A stretch of DNA of 64,000 nucleotides. Source: Cubamyces lactineus. Its lineage: Eukaryota; Basidiomycota; Agaricomycetes; Polyporales; Polyporaceae. Below, piece after piece: positions 49,083 to 60,485 of this stretch; position 1 is the stretch's first letter; each line of letters opens with the position of its first letter. The position numbers and the translations under genes are program-made. The notes under the pieces are model-generated. The model made no database searches and was not told where the DNA came from. It saw only the letters and a list, made by a program, of their open reading frames with translations. Where the stretch lies: NCBI GenBank assembly GCA_022376465.1, contig JACDTU010000002.1, positions 2,480,001 to 2,544,000 of the forward strand, read 5' to 3'.

Positions 49083-50113
49083 AATAGTGTGTTGACGTCC
49101 GTTTTTATAAGACTTCTAGTGCCTATCCTGAAGTCAGATAGAATACGAGACGGTCAGTGGCCACAGGCGATAGGACAGAAGGTCGGAGTTCCCGATATGT
49201 AGTGCAGCGGGTCCTGGTGGCTGAGAGTAAGACGTTGGGCCGGCGCTTGTGCGCAACTCGTCTTTGTCTTGGACCTGCATCATCATGTAGCTGCTGCATG
49301 TAGACCTCATACAACCGTGGCCACCTCCTCTGTGCTGATGCTCGAAGGAACGTCCGCACAAGGCTCCTATTGCTAGGCTAAAAGCTCTCAGTCAACACAC
49401 CCTATCCACACTCACATGCCCGTTCTGTCCCTGACGATTTGCCGGTGGAGCATTCTGCACTTTGTTGCCAGTGATTGTGCTCATAAGCTAATGGCTTGTA
49501 GTTGACTCTCAAACGCGTTCGATGACCTGGTGAGATCATCTGGTCGAGCTCGGACCTGTGCTATGTAACAGTGGCAATACTGTGCATGACGTTTTTGCTA
49601 TGCTGGCCGACTATCAACGGGCTGTACGCCGAACGCGGCATGCGATCTTGTACCCCAAGGGCCAAGACCCAAGGTTCCCTACGGCTTTTAGGCTCGAATG
49701 CCTCCTGTTCTCTGAGCCCCCTAACCGTTCGGAATACTCGCACGAACGCATCTCGACTGTTCGCGCCACTACTCAGGTGCTACCGTGTTCTCCCGGTACT
49801 CACCACTTCGCCCGCAGGGGGCATGCACCTGTGTGATCCTTGGCATTCCGAGAATCTGATGTTGTTTCATACCGAGCATAGTGCGTGGCAAGGTTTTGAC
49901 CGTCGTATGACGGTTACACATCCGTAGTGGGGTATGTCTGCGCGAAGCGGCAGCGCGTGGTTACGGCTCGGTGACAAGCGCCATCTGTGGGAGTAGTATA
50001 TATATCTCTCATGTCGAAGACCCGAGCACGACTTCTCCCCACCTTCTGCGAGTGTACTTCCCGGATTCTTGACGGCTTGTCTATTGTCAATTGTTCTCTT
50101 TACGACAGGCCCA
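49083..50113. other. Intergenic region
   Basis: About 1 kb without a supported gene. Its right end is the promoter of secreted protein B. Confidence 0.4.
49997..50005 (+). promoter_or_regulatory. TATA box of secreted protein B
   Basis: TATATATAT lies 109 bp before the start codon at 50114, the same spacing as in the paralogue at 27156-27710. Confidence 0.5.
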
Positions 50114-50658
50114 ATGAAGTCCACTCTCGTCTTTCTTGCTCTTGCCAGTTCTGCTTTCGCTCAAAGCATCGCCATTTTCGCCCCGTCCGCGAACACCACC
50201 GTCACGGCCGGAAGCAACCTGGTGGTTGATGTTGAGAAGAAGGTTAGCGAAGCTTTGTATCCCGACATAAGTCCAGAATACTCACCTACGCCCATTCGTA
50301 GCCTGGTCTCTCCGCACCTAGCGATGTGTCCGTCGTCATTGGCCTGCGAACGTGCGGCACAGACTGCGAGGCGATTGCCTCCACCGGGACCGTTGGCGCG
50401 CCCTTGTTGAAGGGTGACTACAGTCCGCAGGTCGTATCGGGCAGTTTCTCTACGATGGCGTTCCAGAACTACACTGTCCAAGTGCCTGCTACGACGCCAA
50501 AGGGACCGGCTTTGCTTGCTGTTGCGCACTTCTATCTCGGTGGGGTAAGTCTTAAGCGCTTCCGGAAATATATGTTCATGTTAACCCTGATCCGGCTCCT
50601 CTAGGCAGCACTCGCTCCTGGCGTTGAGACCGTATACACCACTATCATCGTTCAATAA
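50114..50658 (+). CDS. Small secreted protein, paralogue B
   Basis: Three exons, 50114-50242, 50302-50544 and 50605-50658, encode about 141 residues. Signal peptide MKSTLVFLALASSAFAQS, then APSANTTVTAGSNLVVDVEK, PSDVSVVIGLRTCGTDCEAI, STMAFQNYTVQVPATTPKGP and AVAHFYLGG, ending VYTTIIVQ. It aligns over its whole length with the protein at 27156-27710, and both introns fall at the same places. Two Cys sit in the same region, spaced closely (CGTDC), where paralogue A has CGVAPC. N-glycosylation motifs NTT and NYT are shared. No catalytic residue or known domain is recognised. Likely an extracellular or cell-wall protein. Confidence 0.8.
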
Positions 50659-50996
50659 ATTTCTTCGGACCCTGGAGGCATGATAGTGGACTATCTTTGG
50701 ACTTTATGGACTTCGCATACTAGCTACACAGTTAGTTCAATACATTCGTTTGTCTTACAACGACCGAAAATCAGGCATTCTGTGCACCTGAAACGAGATC
50801 AGTCCACAGTACTTGAGGCCTATGGCAAGAATCAGCCTCCACGTCATGGCAGTTGGCGTTCAGTACGACGTGACGCCAATCACGTGGGAGAGACGTAACG
50901 CGACGCGCTCATGCTGCTCTCGGGCGCCTCATCAGGCTGCTAGTCCCCACCGCGCTGCCTTGTCAGTGCTATTAGTCCACTTAGAACCCGTCTATC
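50659..50996. other. Intergenic region
   Basis: About 340 bp between secreted protein B and the next gene. No feature is seen beyond expected 3' and promoter sequence. Confidence 0.35.
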
Positions 50997-52610
50997 ATGT
51001 CGTTGAAGATCAGAATTAGCAAGCCGAGCACTGTATGCTTGAGTTGACTGCTCTATGTGCATAACTGACGTATATATAGCAGGCATCCGAGTCTAGGCCG
51101 GCAAAGCGGCGCATTCAGCGGATCGAATCTGACGAGGACGTTGAGGCGAACGCATATGAGCCCTCTTACGACCCCCCTGCTGAATCACGACGAAAGAAGT
51201 CGCGAACGGCGAGTCGAATTGCCTCTGGAGAGTCGGGAGATGAGGACTATGCGGACGCAGACGCGGACGTGGACGTTGATATCGACGGCGACATTGAAGA
51301 CACTCGATTCCTTCCCGAACCCCCACCTCTGCCTCTACAACCTCCCTCTCCCGTTGAGACGCGGAGGAGGCTATCTAGTACCGGAGCATCTTCGAGCAAG
51401 TCTCGTCTCAAAGAGTCCAAGTCTTCGAAGAGCAAGTCCGGCAAGAAGCCTCGCAGACAGGTGGTCTGGACGGATGACGAGGACGAGGAGTTCGACGACC
51501 CTGACGTAGTCATCACTGATGATGACGACTTTGATCCCGAGCCAGACTACTCGGGCAGGAAGAGTGGGAAGGGTAAGAGCGCGAAGTCAACAGCTGGTAA
51601 AACCAGTGGGAGAAGCAAGGGCGGGAAGGAGAAGGAGGAGAAGGAGATCACATTCAGAGATGAGCGTAAGCTACCGTCGTCTATCCCGACTCGCAGCTCC
51701 AAACCACAAGAAGAACCTCCCAAACCCGCTCCCTCCTACATCCCGGACCCTCTAGAGGGCCTGAACTTGCAGCCTAAACGCAAGCTCCCTCCCATTAAGA
51801 AGAATAAGCCCTCCACCGCGGGTTCCACCGCGCCCTCAACACCTTCTGCCGCGAAACCCATACCCGTAACAGCCGAGAAGAAGGATAGCCATCTAACGCC
51901 TGCACCCACGAGCAACCAGGTCGGCACACGCAAACCCGCGGGAGCGTCTGCTGATCTGAACCTGCTGGACTCCTCCGTGTACTCCGAGTTGTTCAAGAGC
52001 GCAGTATGTGCAGCGTAGTGCCCCAAAACTGTGTCGAATGCTTACCGTCTTGACTTGTAGCCCGGGACGTCTACACCCAACTCTGGTCTGAACAGGAAGC
52101 AGAAAGAGGAAGAACGTAGGCGTGAGCTCAATCGCATGCGTGAGGAGGCTCGTGCAAAGCGAGAGGCGGAAGCGGTGAGTTTGGCCCCCATTTCATTTTA
52201 TACGGTGGTTTATTGATGGAACTGTTAGAGAAGCTCTTTCGACCTACAAGCTGCCCCTGAGAAGATAGAGCGTTTCGTGCTCACCCGTCTGCGTCATTCG
52301 ACGGCTCGTTTCCCCAACGTTCTAGGAGCGACCTTCAAAGAGATGTACGACCGGGGCCGAGCGCCTCCGTCTACCGGTGAGCAGCGGTAGGCTGCGTGGC
52401 CACGTTGTGTATCGTTATTTCTTGGAGTTGTGTTGTAGCATATTGTCACCTGCACCTATTCGATGGAAGCATCCTATACCCCACAGACGTGCCCTCTACA
52501 GCGGGCGCTCGCTCAAAACTCCGATGTTCAAGCGCGTGTTGGCAGCCTCACATCTTCGTCCAACACCACAACCATCCACTTTCACTACGAAGCCTATCAT
52601 CAACAAGTGA
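50997..52610 (+). CDS. Acidic/basic low-complexity nuclear-type protein
   Basis: Starts MSLKIRISKPST, spliced over a short intron (GTATGC...TATAGCAG) to ASESRPAKRRIQRIESDEDV. The main exon is strongly charged: Asp-Ala repeats (DYADADADVDVDIDGDIED), Ser/Lys tracts (SSKSRLKESKSSKSKSGKK) and WTDDEDEEFDDPDVVITDDD. Later exons encode a helical charged segment (RKQKEEERRRELNRMREEAR) and a conserved-looking block APEKIERFVLTRLRHSTARF with NVLGATFKEMYDRGRAPPST. The composition suggests a chromatin or nucleolar protein. The charged helix recalls INO80-subunit-type regions, but I cannot support that. The 3' end is unresolved: an in-frame TAG occurs at 52388-52390 if the last GTGAGC is not used, otherwise the frame ends near 52610. 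Confidence 0.6.
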
Positions 52611-52636
52611 ATATCTCCTTGGCCCTAACGCGAGTC

Positions 52637-53182
52637 ATGGCGGGCAAAGTGACGTTGAGACCCGTACCAAGCCACCCTGATATCCTTCTCGCACTCGACC
52701 TCATGAGCACGACGGAACCGCGGTTCCATTGGTATCTGTTCATCCCCGATGCCCCGACGACGTCACCGGATCGCAACCCTCATGGTGGCATCAAGTTGCA
52801 CGCCATCACCAACGGCAAGCAGGGCGAGGAGAAGCGATGGTCTTACGATCGCACGCCGCTCTCGCTCGCCACATCCCCAGCTGTCGCGGCAGCAGCTATC
52901 ATCGGCCGCCTCCCTCAAGGCAAGACGGTCGACGATCTCGACGCGCTCTTGCAGGGCATTGCATTGGAGGTGCCCGAGGTGGATAGAGAACGTGAACCGG
53001 TGTTCACGTGCAGAGTCTGGATCCGGGAGGCTCTGCGGCGCATGCATGCGGGCGGGTATATCGCTCGCAACGACGTCGATGCGATGGAGGAGGAAATGTG
53101 GGGCTACGGGAAAGCTGCGGCGGCACAAATCGAGGATGATACGTTCGAATGCGCTGTCCTGGAAGATGCAATGAACATCTGA
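52637..53182 (+). CDS. Conserved basidiomycete protein of unknown function
   Basis: A single exon of 181 residues from ATG 52637 (MAGKVTLRPVPSHPDILLAL) to TGA 53180-53182. Distinct features are STTEPRFHWYLFIPDAP, an interior GGIKLHA...WSYDRTPLSLATSPAVAAAA, VFTCRVWIREALRRMHAGGY and an acidic end (EEMWGYGKAAAAQIEDDTFE). Proteins of this layout are widespread, intronless or few-exon and often multi-copy in mushrooms, with no known role. An in-frame ATG at 52463 would add 58 residues, but that leader overlaps the likely 3' end of the preceding gene and is less conserved-looking. No signal peptide. Confidence 0.75.
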   Translation: MAGKVTLRPVPSHPDILLALDLMSTTEPRFHWYLFIPDAPTTSPDRNPHGGIKLHAITNGKQGEEKRWSYDRTPLSLATSPAVAAAAIIGRLPQGKTVDDLDALLQGIALEVPEVDREREPVFTCRVWIREALRRMHAGGYIARNDVDAMEEEMWGYGKAAAAQIEDDTFECAVLEDAMNI

Positions 53183-53477
53183 GCGGTGGCTAGGATAGCC
53201 AGACGATGTGTACAACCGGCTATCTCATGATGAGGGCTACGATGGAATGCATACGAAATGGGCAAGAGATCGCTCTTTACCTATACCTATAAAGCACGAT
53301 GATACTTGTTAGATCTTCAATGACATTCGCCGGTTTCCATTGTGAATGGCACGATACAGGTTGTTGATTGAGGCTCGATGCCTTGAATACAATCTTGCAG
53401 GTTCACTTGCTACCCGCCGTATATACTCACTGCGTCCGCTATTGCTATCATCAGCGAAGTCCTTCATATATGTCTCT

Positions 53478-56303
53478 TCACAGTCCTTTGATAATGTCCG
53501 CGGCCTAGCGATGTGGCAAGTGTCAGCGATTGCCACCTGTATACAGTGCATCGGCATACCTTTTCAGCGATCGCATAGACGGTTGCTTGAGTGTGAGCCG
53601 ACAATTGCTAGTGAGAAGACGTGAGCGAACTAGCACATCCACGGCTTATAATCGCTTACCATCGGAATGACTGACGCGTCGACCTAAAGACCCGTTTGAG
53701 CGACGTTCATACAGAGATGCTTACCGTGTCACTTACCACCCGGACGTTCGCAGTGCCATATACCTTCAGCTGCGGATCAACGACACCGCCGTCTTCCCTT
53801 GGTAACATCGACGCCGATCCAAGCGGATGGTAGACACAACCACAGTTGTTCTTGATGTACTCCTTGAGTGTTTCGTCCGAGGCACATTCCTCGGGTGATG
53901 GCGACACCTGTTTGCGAACCGGGTCGCTGAACGGACTCGTTTTGTACACCTTGTCGAGGGTGAACTTGAGGATAGCGAGCAAGATCTCGAGATCAAGTGG
54001 GTTGGAGAAGTAGTCTGCCATACTCTCAGACGACAGGGTCGCGTGGGCACTGATCGGCACTTACTGGGGTCAATCGCCGGAGGGGCAGCCGGGTCTGCAG
54101 ACGCAATGTGTACACTTCCGCGCGATAGCGGGTGCATCAAGGAGGATACCATCGAGGAATACCGGGAACCCGGTTCAGGCTTGAGGGGAGAGCCGCGGAA
54201 GAAGCCCGGGAAGGGAAGCAATCTGGGGGAGGGTAGTCAGAATTTGCACAAGACTTGGCAGAAGAGTCCTGTGACACTCACTCGGCTTCAACAGACTCAG
54301 GGTTGAGGAACCACTGAATCTGGAGTTCGAGCTGCTTTCTCAGCCCCGCTGGCGCCTTCTCCGCCGTTGCAAGCGCATTCGCCTTCCACTGAGAGAGTTG
54401 CTCCGGCGTGACGAACGACTTCGCAGGCAAGAATCCGAACAAAGACGCAAGGGCCGTCGACAGATATCCAAGTCTAGATTTGCTACGGTTTCCATTAGGT
54501 GAGACGAGATGCATGGAAGCATACGGATCCGTAGGCTTACTATAACTCCTGTTGTCGCGCGAGCACTTCAGGCTCAACGATGTCGTCGATGGTCTCGTAC
54601 TTCGGGTCGATCTCATGAATAGAGTAAACATATACGTGGTCCTATGACACGGTCGGCGCGGTCCATTCAGATGAGAATATCACGACAGTACCTCTGCGGA
54701 TGCCGTCAATCATCAGCGGAGTAACTGAGGTACAAGGGTACCACTCACGAAGATTCTCTCCCACGCTTGGCAGGTCGACCAATGTGTCAATCCCATGTTT
54801 GTTAAGAATGTCCTTGTTTCCGATCCCTGAAACTCCTTAGAGAATGTGCGTTGTTGGCTCACGGAGAGTGACTCACCGGATAGCTCAAGGATTTGTGGTG
54901 TTTGGAAAGCACCTGCGTAGTCTTTCAGCACGAGCAGGTATAGCACGATGAACGATATTGACCTGCTGCGAGGATGACTTCCTTCCGGGCAACCGCGCTG
55001 TACCTCTGATTACCATTGGTGAACTCGACGCCTACCGCCTGTAGAGGACTCGAGCTAGAACGGAAGTTGATCTTCGTGACCGTGGAATTGGTGAGGATCA
55101 CCAGGTTCTTTCGCCCGGCGTTTGGTTCATAGTACGCCTATGCTGATGTCAGCTGCACGTCAAAATACATCTCCTGGCTTAGGCATACACTAGCGGAGTA
55201 CGATCGCAGCGCATTGCTGGAATCCACGGTAACAAATGTGGTCACACCGCCCAAATTGTTACCGTTATCCTGTTTCCGTACGTCAGGCGAGTGTAATGAT
55301 ACGAAGACACTAGAGTGGGCTCACCGATTCGGGATTCTTGGGCACCCCCAGCTTCTCAAGGGTGTCAAGGAACTGGAGGTGGAGCGGATTGAACCATGTT
55401 GGGTACCCCTTCACTATGGGGCCCGAGTCGCCGTGGTATTGAGGGTCAGGGGCGACAAGTCCATACTTTGACAAGTCCTCTGCTGGGACAGGGAGTGTTT
55501 TCTCGGACTACATCTCGAGAATCAGACTCGTAGATGCACTGCGACGTTGTCCCGACCCACTTTCTTCATATATTTGAGAAACTCGTTCCAGTTCCACCCC
55601 GGATTGCCAAGTGCCTCGAATGCTACAAGATGTTGAGGTTTCTATTGCGCAGAGATACATCGGGCTGACTGACCATCGTACTCGCGGGCCGACGCACTGG
55701 TCCCATTTGTCAGAAATGAGTGATTCATAGAGCACGCAAACCGCGTACCGGTTGATACCGAGTAGGTTCAGCTTAACCCTTCAGTTAACCCCTGAACACG
55801 AGTTGACAACTGCGAGCGACGTACCATTGACGAGCCCCCCAATGCTTTGCCACTAACATGTGAAAAGGGGTCAGAGGGCATAATGCGGCCTTGGGTAATC
55901 AGAGTCGAATCATACCGTGGCTGAAACACGGGGCGGTCGTTCGCATGCTTCTGCGGAACTGACATGAACGCCCAGTCATACTTGGGGTTTCCGAGGATAG
56001 TTCCACAAAGCCCTAGGGTGCGAGTTGGATCGACTTGAAACATGTAGCATATCAGTTAGCTACTTACCAGGTACATTGATAGCGTCGACCTTGGGATCCC
56101 AGTCCCCGGCTTCTATCACACCGACGACGACCGAGGGATCTTCTGAGAGCCTGAGCGACCGGCTCGTCAGCCAAAGTGAGGGCGACACAGTGAGCTCCTG
56201 GATCTGAATAGTACCTGGCTGCGAGTACGAGCCCTGCGGTGCCTCCTCCTGCGATGATGTAGTCGAACTCTGTTGAAACGAACTGTTCTGCGCTGGTAGA
56301 CAT
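53478..56303 (-). CDS. GMC-family FAD oxidoreductase
   Basis: Oxidises alcohols or sugars with FAD, in the glucose-methanol-choline superfamily. Starts MSTSAEQFVSTEFDYIIAGG with the Rossmann motif GGGTAGLVLAAR, interrupted by an intron before LSEDPSVVVGVIEAG. Then FQPRGKALGGSSMVNFLTNG-like sequence (GMC signature 1), KEVILAAGAFQTPQILELSG (signature 2, whose usual form is GxxxSPxLLxxSG), and the C-terminal catalytic block CGCVYHPLGSASMLPREDGG followed by LKVYGTANVRVVDASVIPM. The last two exons give QLSAHTQATVYAIAEKAADI and KGL-stop at 53478. About a dozen introns. No signal peptide is seen, so it is probably intracellular, closer to aryl-alcohol or alcohol oxidase types than to secreted glucose oxidases. 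The substrate is not predictable. Confidence 0.88.
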
Positions 56304-57065
56304 CGTATGCGAGAGGTATTGACGAATGTGTACGGAGGATCCTGAGGTGCTGTGCGCGGTGCTGGCCTCTTTAACTGCCCAACGGATGCGCTGCGCTTAT
56401 ATCCTAGTTGCTGACTCTCCACATCTGGGCAATGTCTTATATCGATCACTAGCATCCCGGGGTACATCGGCTTACCATTGATGCAGAACTACTTGTGTGA
56501 TTGCAATTCCAGCCTGCCTGTAGTGCGTTACGGTCTACACGCTGTGGACATGAGCACTTATGACAGACTTCTGGAGGCGCATGCATAGATCAGCACCCTC
56601 CATGATTTGATCCGATGCCCGACGAATCGCAAGTGCATGGCTCCTGGAACGGCTGTTCAGCCGTTAGCCGTCGAGGCCGTTGATCGTAGAGAATAGCAAG
56701 ACGCACCGCGGTGCTCAAGTGGTGCTCCTTGCGGTTGAGGGTTGACCGTATCGATAGGTGTACTTCATGCAATGAAGACATACCAGTTTACCGATACCAA
56801 ACTGATCTCATTTGCTAGGCACAAAGGAGTAGCTGTAACGTACATGCATGCTTCGCGGCGACCGAGCACGACAGTCGGCTGGAAACATGCTCTGCATGCC
56901 CGAGTCTTCGTGAGTCGTAACCCCGGTGTTCTGCGGATCCGGGATACCGCGGCTGTCTCGTAATGCCTACCTCGCGTTACTGCGACATGAAATCCTTCTG
57001 GATTTCGCTTACTGGTCTTCACTTGTCTTCATTCATCCAAGCCGAGGCAATCCCGCACATAACAA
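56304..57065. other. Intergenic region
   Basis: About 760 bp between the GMC gene start and the stop of the GCIP-like gene. An upstream ATG with intron near 56467 may be in the GMC 5' leader. No other gene is seen. Confidence 0.35.
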
Positions 57066-58327
57066 TCATGTTGTAGTGGCGTTATCCGACGCTAACAACT
57101 CGTCTACAGCCTTTGCGGACTTGTCGATCTGCGCTAGGCAAGCATCAAACCACCTACGAGGATCCTTCTTCTGCTTGTCGCCATTGCTGTTTGCACTCTC
57201 GTTGTTGTCCAAGTTCAGGGCGCTCATTTGTTTGGCTACGTCCGCGCCCGAGGATAGCAAGGTGTCTGTGACTGCCGATGCGTGAAGTTTGTGGATAGCA
57301 TCAGAGAATGCTGCGATGGCGGAGGAGAGGGCGGCGGGTTTTTGAGGTGCATAGAGTGAGGCTACTAGCTCCTCCAGGGCGAGAACAATAGAATGGGACT
57401 GTGGGGGTAGGGCATCAAGAGCAGCGAGTAGCTGTGGGTCGGTTCCCGATACATTCGCCAATATATCGGGTACTATGCGCTTGTGTAGAAGAGTCGCAAA
57501 GCGAACCAGAGGTTGTACCTAGAGGAAGGTCAGCGAGGTCAATCAAAAATGCCAGCGCTTGGTATCACACACTGACCTTCTTGACGCGCTCTAGCTCTAC
57601 GTTTGAAAGTTTCTTGCTGGAGCCAAACCCCAGCTCGTCCCATTCGTCGTCATCATCGAACCCTTCGCCCTCGAGATCGTCGCCGCCTTCCTCTCCTGCG
57701 TCTTCGATCATCGCATTGATATCATTCAGTGAATCCTCCAGCATCCCCCGATCCGCCTTCCACTGCATCTTCACTGCAGCGAGGTTGTCTGCCGGCAGTT
57801 CGCGTCGCGCCTTCTCGACAAGGTCGTGCACTGTGCCCGTGCGTACAAGATATTCGTCGCCGGAGTCCTCCACGAAGGTGTTCGCCAGGGAGATTACGGA
57901 GTCGCAGATCTCACGAGAGGCACGACGCGCGTACGCCGACAGGGTGGAACCATGCAGATCGAAGAGAGTAGCACATGCTGCGAGAGATGTGATAGACGTT
58001 CCGAGGTCATTGATCGGTCCGAGCGCAGCCCTCGGTGCCGGTGCAGACGGTCGTAGTACCAACGTCAGTTTCGTGGTAGACGTGTATATGAGGGTGAGCA
58101 GGGATTGAAAGTCTTTATGGAGGGTAGCCGTTGGTGGAGGCGAAGAGAGTAAAGAAAGTTGAGTCGAGGAGAGAGGTTGTTTGAGAGCGTCCAAAGCCGC
58201 TGAACATGTTTCCTTCAGAAGGCGCAATGCGGAGAGAGCTAGAAACTGGTGTCGGTCAGTGCACGCTGATGTTATGATACTTGTTTGGCTTGCCTCTCTC
58301 TAGATCAGAGTTTTGGGAGGTGCTCAT
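57066..58327 (-). CDS. GCIP (CCNDBP1)-like protein
   Basis: Resembles the Grap2/cyclin-D-interacting family, helical-bundle proteins related to vinculin/catenin folds. Three exons join with matching phases. Exon 1 (58327-58294) encodes MSTSQNSDLER, followed by an intron with a GC donor (GCAAGC...TTTCTAG) and then ALSALRLLKETCSAALDALK. Other segments are TLIYTSTTKLTLVLRP, LGTSITSLAACATLFDLHGS and VKMQWKADRGMLEDSLNDIN. An acidic loop (EEGGDDLEGEGFDDDDEWDE) precedes LGFGSS and VQPLVRFATLLHKRIVPDIL. The C-terminus (KKDPRRWFDACLAQIDKSAK then AVDELLAS) ends at 57066. The acidic WDELGFG loop is characteristic of the family. The role in fungi is unclear. Confidence 0.8.
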
Positions 58328-58642
58328 GATGGTGGTATCCGACCAAGCTTGAAGGCAAATCTACTCGACCCGATCTACTCGGGATTCTCAGATCTGGATC
58401 ACGTGACTCGCTTGACGACCTAAACAAGTTCAAGTTGGCCGTCAATGGCCCGTCATTGACGTTCTGGTGAACGCAGTAACTGTGGCTCTCCAACTGGTTA
58501 CATCGTGCCCACTTTGATTCATAGTGAAAGTTGACTGATATGTCCCAGTAGCCGTAGCACAACAGTAACATTATGAATGACTGATGTAATGATACAATAG
58601 CATACAACTAAGACGGTCCATGGATATAGCAGGGGAACACAA

Positions 58643-59949
58643 TCACGACGCGGTAACTGACGAGGATGTAGCAACGGACGGTGTGGTGGATTTCTTGGAA
58701 CCGGAAGCCCCCTTGCTTCTGCCCCACCGGATGCTTACGGTCTCTCCATCAATCTCAAGACCGTTAGCCCACGCCTGCGCAGCAAGCTCGGCGGTTGCCC
58801 TGTCCTTCCAGTTGACAAAGGCACATCTAAATGGGATTGTCAGTTTGTTTCGCAGTACATACGACCAGGATCATTTACCTAGACTTTGCAACATACACCA
58901 CGGACTTCAGCTGCGACGGCTGTACGGCAGGAAGGGACTTGAGTACGCGCGTGCGGACGCTCTCTTCCGTGGCTGACGCTGGCAACGATGACAGGAAAAG
59001 GGAAGTCTAGAGGAGCCGTTAGCGAACCCACCCCACCGAATCATGAGTACGGCACGTACGATGCTCTGATCTTCCGGAGGCTGCAAGCCCATACTAGCGG
59101 CGTGAGTGGCAAGAATCTTCTTCGCCACAGGGTCGTTGCGCCCGTGATATCTGTCTTGGATGTTCTGCTTTGACAGTTCATTCTGAACAGGCATCTCATG
59201 CCTAGATTGAATGTTCAGTGAGCAGACAAGGGTGATTATAGCGTGAATGACCTACCGGTAAGGGCACGCATCTCCACGATTACATTCCCCCTTAGCGTAG
59301 AAGGAGCAGATGTGAGGGCGGTTTCGTTTGTAGTAGGGGTCGGTGCGAGCGAGCTGTTTCAACATCTCTTTCCCTGCACTTGATGCACGACTGTTGACAT
59401 CAAGTAATGATTTGGCTCCGTCAAGCTATCAGGTTGTCAGTCTCGGAAAACGCATGAACCAAGAGATAGCAACGCACCTTGCTCTCCATGTTCTGAGCAT
59501 AGTACTCTCTGTTGATCTCGCTGGTGGGTGCCTCGCTCTCCACGCCCAGGGCGGTATCGCGAACTTGCGTGGGCAATCCGTATTCCAGGTCAAGGAGACA
59601 TGTTTGGCAAACGTTCTTAATCTTGGCACATGTCTGGCAAATCACCGTTGTTTTGAAGCGCATCCCGGTGCCAGGATTCCAGCGGAATACTGTGAAGGGG
59701 CGAGCGCAAGTGCCACAGGAGCGACCGAACTCTTGCTTTGACTAGATATAGCTGAGCCTCAGTAGTCGGTGAAGAACAAAAGAATGTATACATACCATTC
59801 GAATGAATGGGTTGTCACCCAGGCCTATATGACAGCCTAAGAACCGATATACGTGAAGACGGGATGAAGACATCGAACTCACAGGTTTCGCAAAGGATAG
59901 GAAACTCGCTCTGCTCCCAGCCAGCCTTGTTAATGTCTGATTTAGGCAT
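58643..59949 (-). CDS. ECM2: Pre-mRNA splicing factor SLT11/Cwf5/RBM22
   Basis: Nineteen-complex protein that contacts U6 snRNA and the intron at the catalytic centre of the spliceosome. Starts [20 protein letters not shown] with the first zinc-binding region (CETC...LGDNPFIRM). Then [40 protein letters not shown] and [10 protein letters not shown] (the invariant stretch of this family). The CCCH finger is [40 protein letters not shown] follows, then the RRM ([48 protein letters not shown]). It ends in a Ser/Thr tail at TGA 58643. Exons are joined over at least seven short introns. Confidence 0.93.
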
Positions 59950-60485
59950 ATTGTGTACAAGTGTTCCTGCGCGTTACTAGGATGCAAGTGGTAGATGAGC
60001 AGGGTCCCGAAGGAAGGTGGTGGCCAAGGCCTGAGGTGTGTACAAGTCCAACGAGCCTCACCGCCGATGTGAGCGTACAGTCATAAGCGCCCTTATGAAG
60101 CGCTCGCTTCGATTAGTCAGCGGATATTGAATTGACTACATACGCGAGCGTCTCTTCGAAACTGGAACTGAGCCTGCCAGTGCGCGCATGGCATGCGCAG
60201 GTATGATTCAAGCTTGAGCTGAACGACCTCTCTAAATCAGTACGTTGATCGTCCTGTATCAATCAGCATTGTGACTGAAGTACATATGAATATCATAGAG
60301 ATTCAGTACCTGCATGCTGTGCTAGGTTCCGTGACAGATGACAACTCCTTGCGCGTCGCAGTCACCAAGGCTCTGCTTGAGCGAAGGACAAACCTGACAT
60401 TATTGAACTTCAGTGAAATTTTTACAGAGCCCTCACTGAACCTGGCGTGCATATCGCACCAACAAACATCGTATCATCAGCGGTC
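59950..60485. promoter_or_regulatory. Divergent intergenic region
   Basis: About 535 bp between the divergent starts of the SLT11 and NPR2 genes. No other gene or repeat is seen. Confidence 0.35.
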
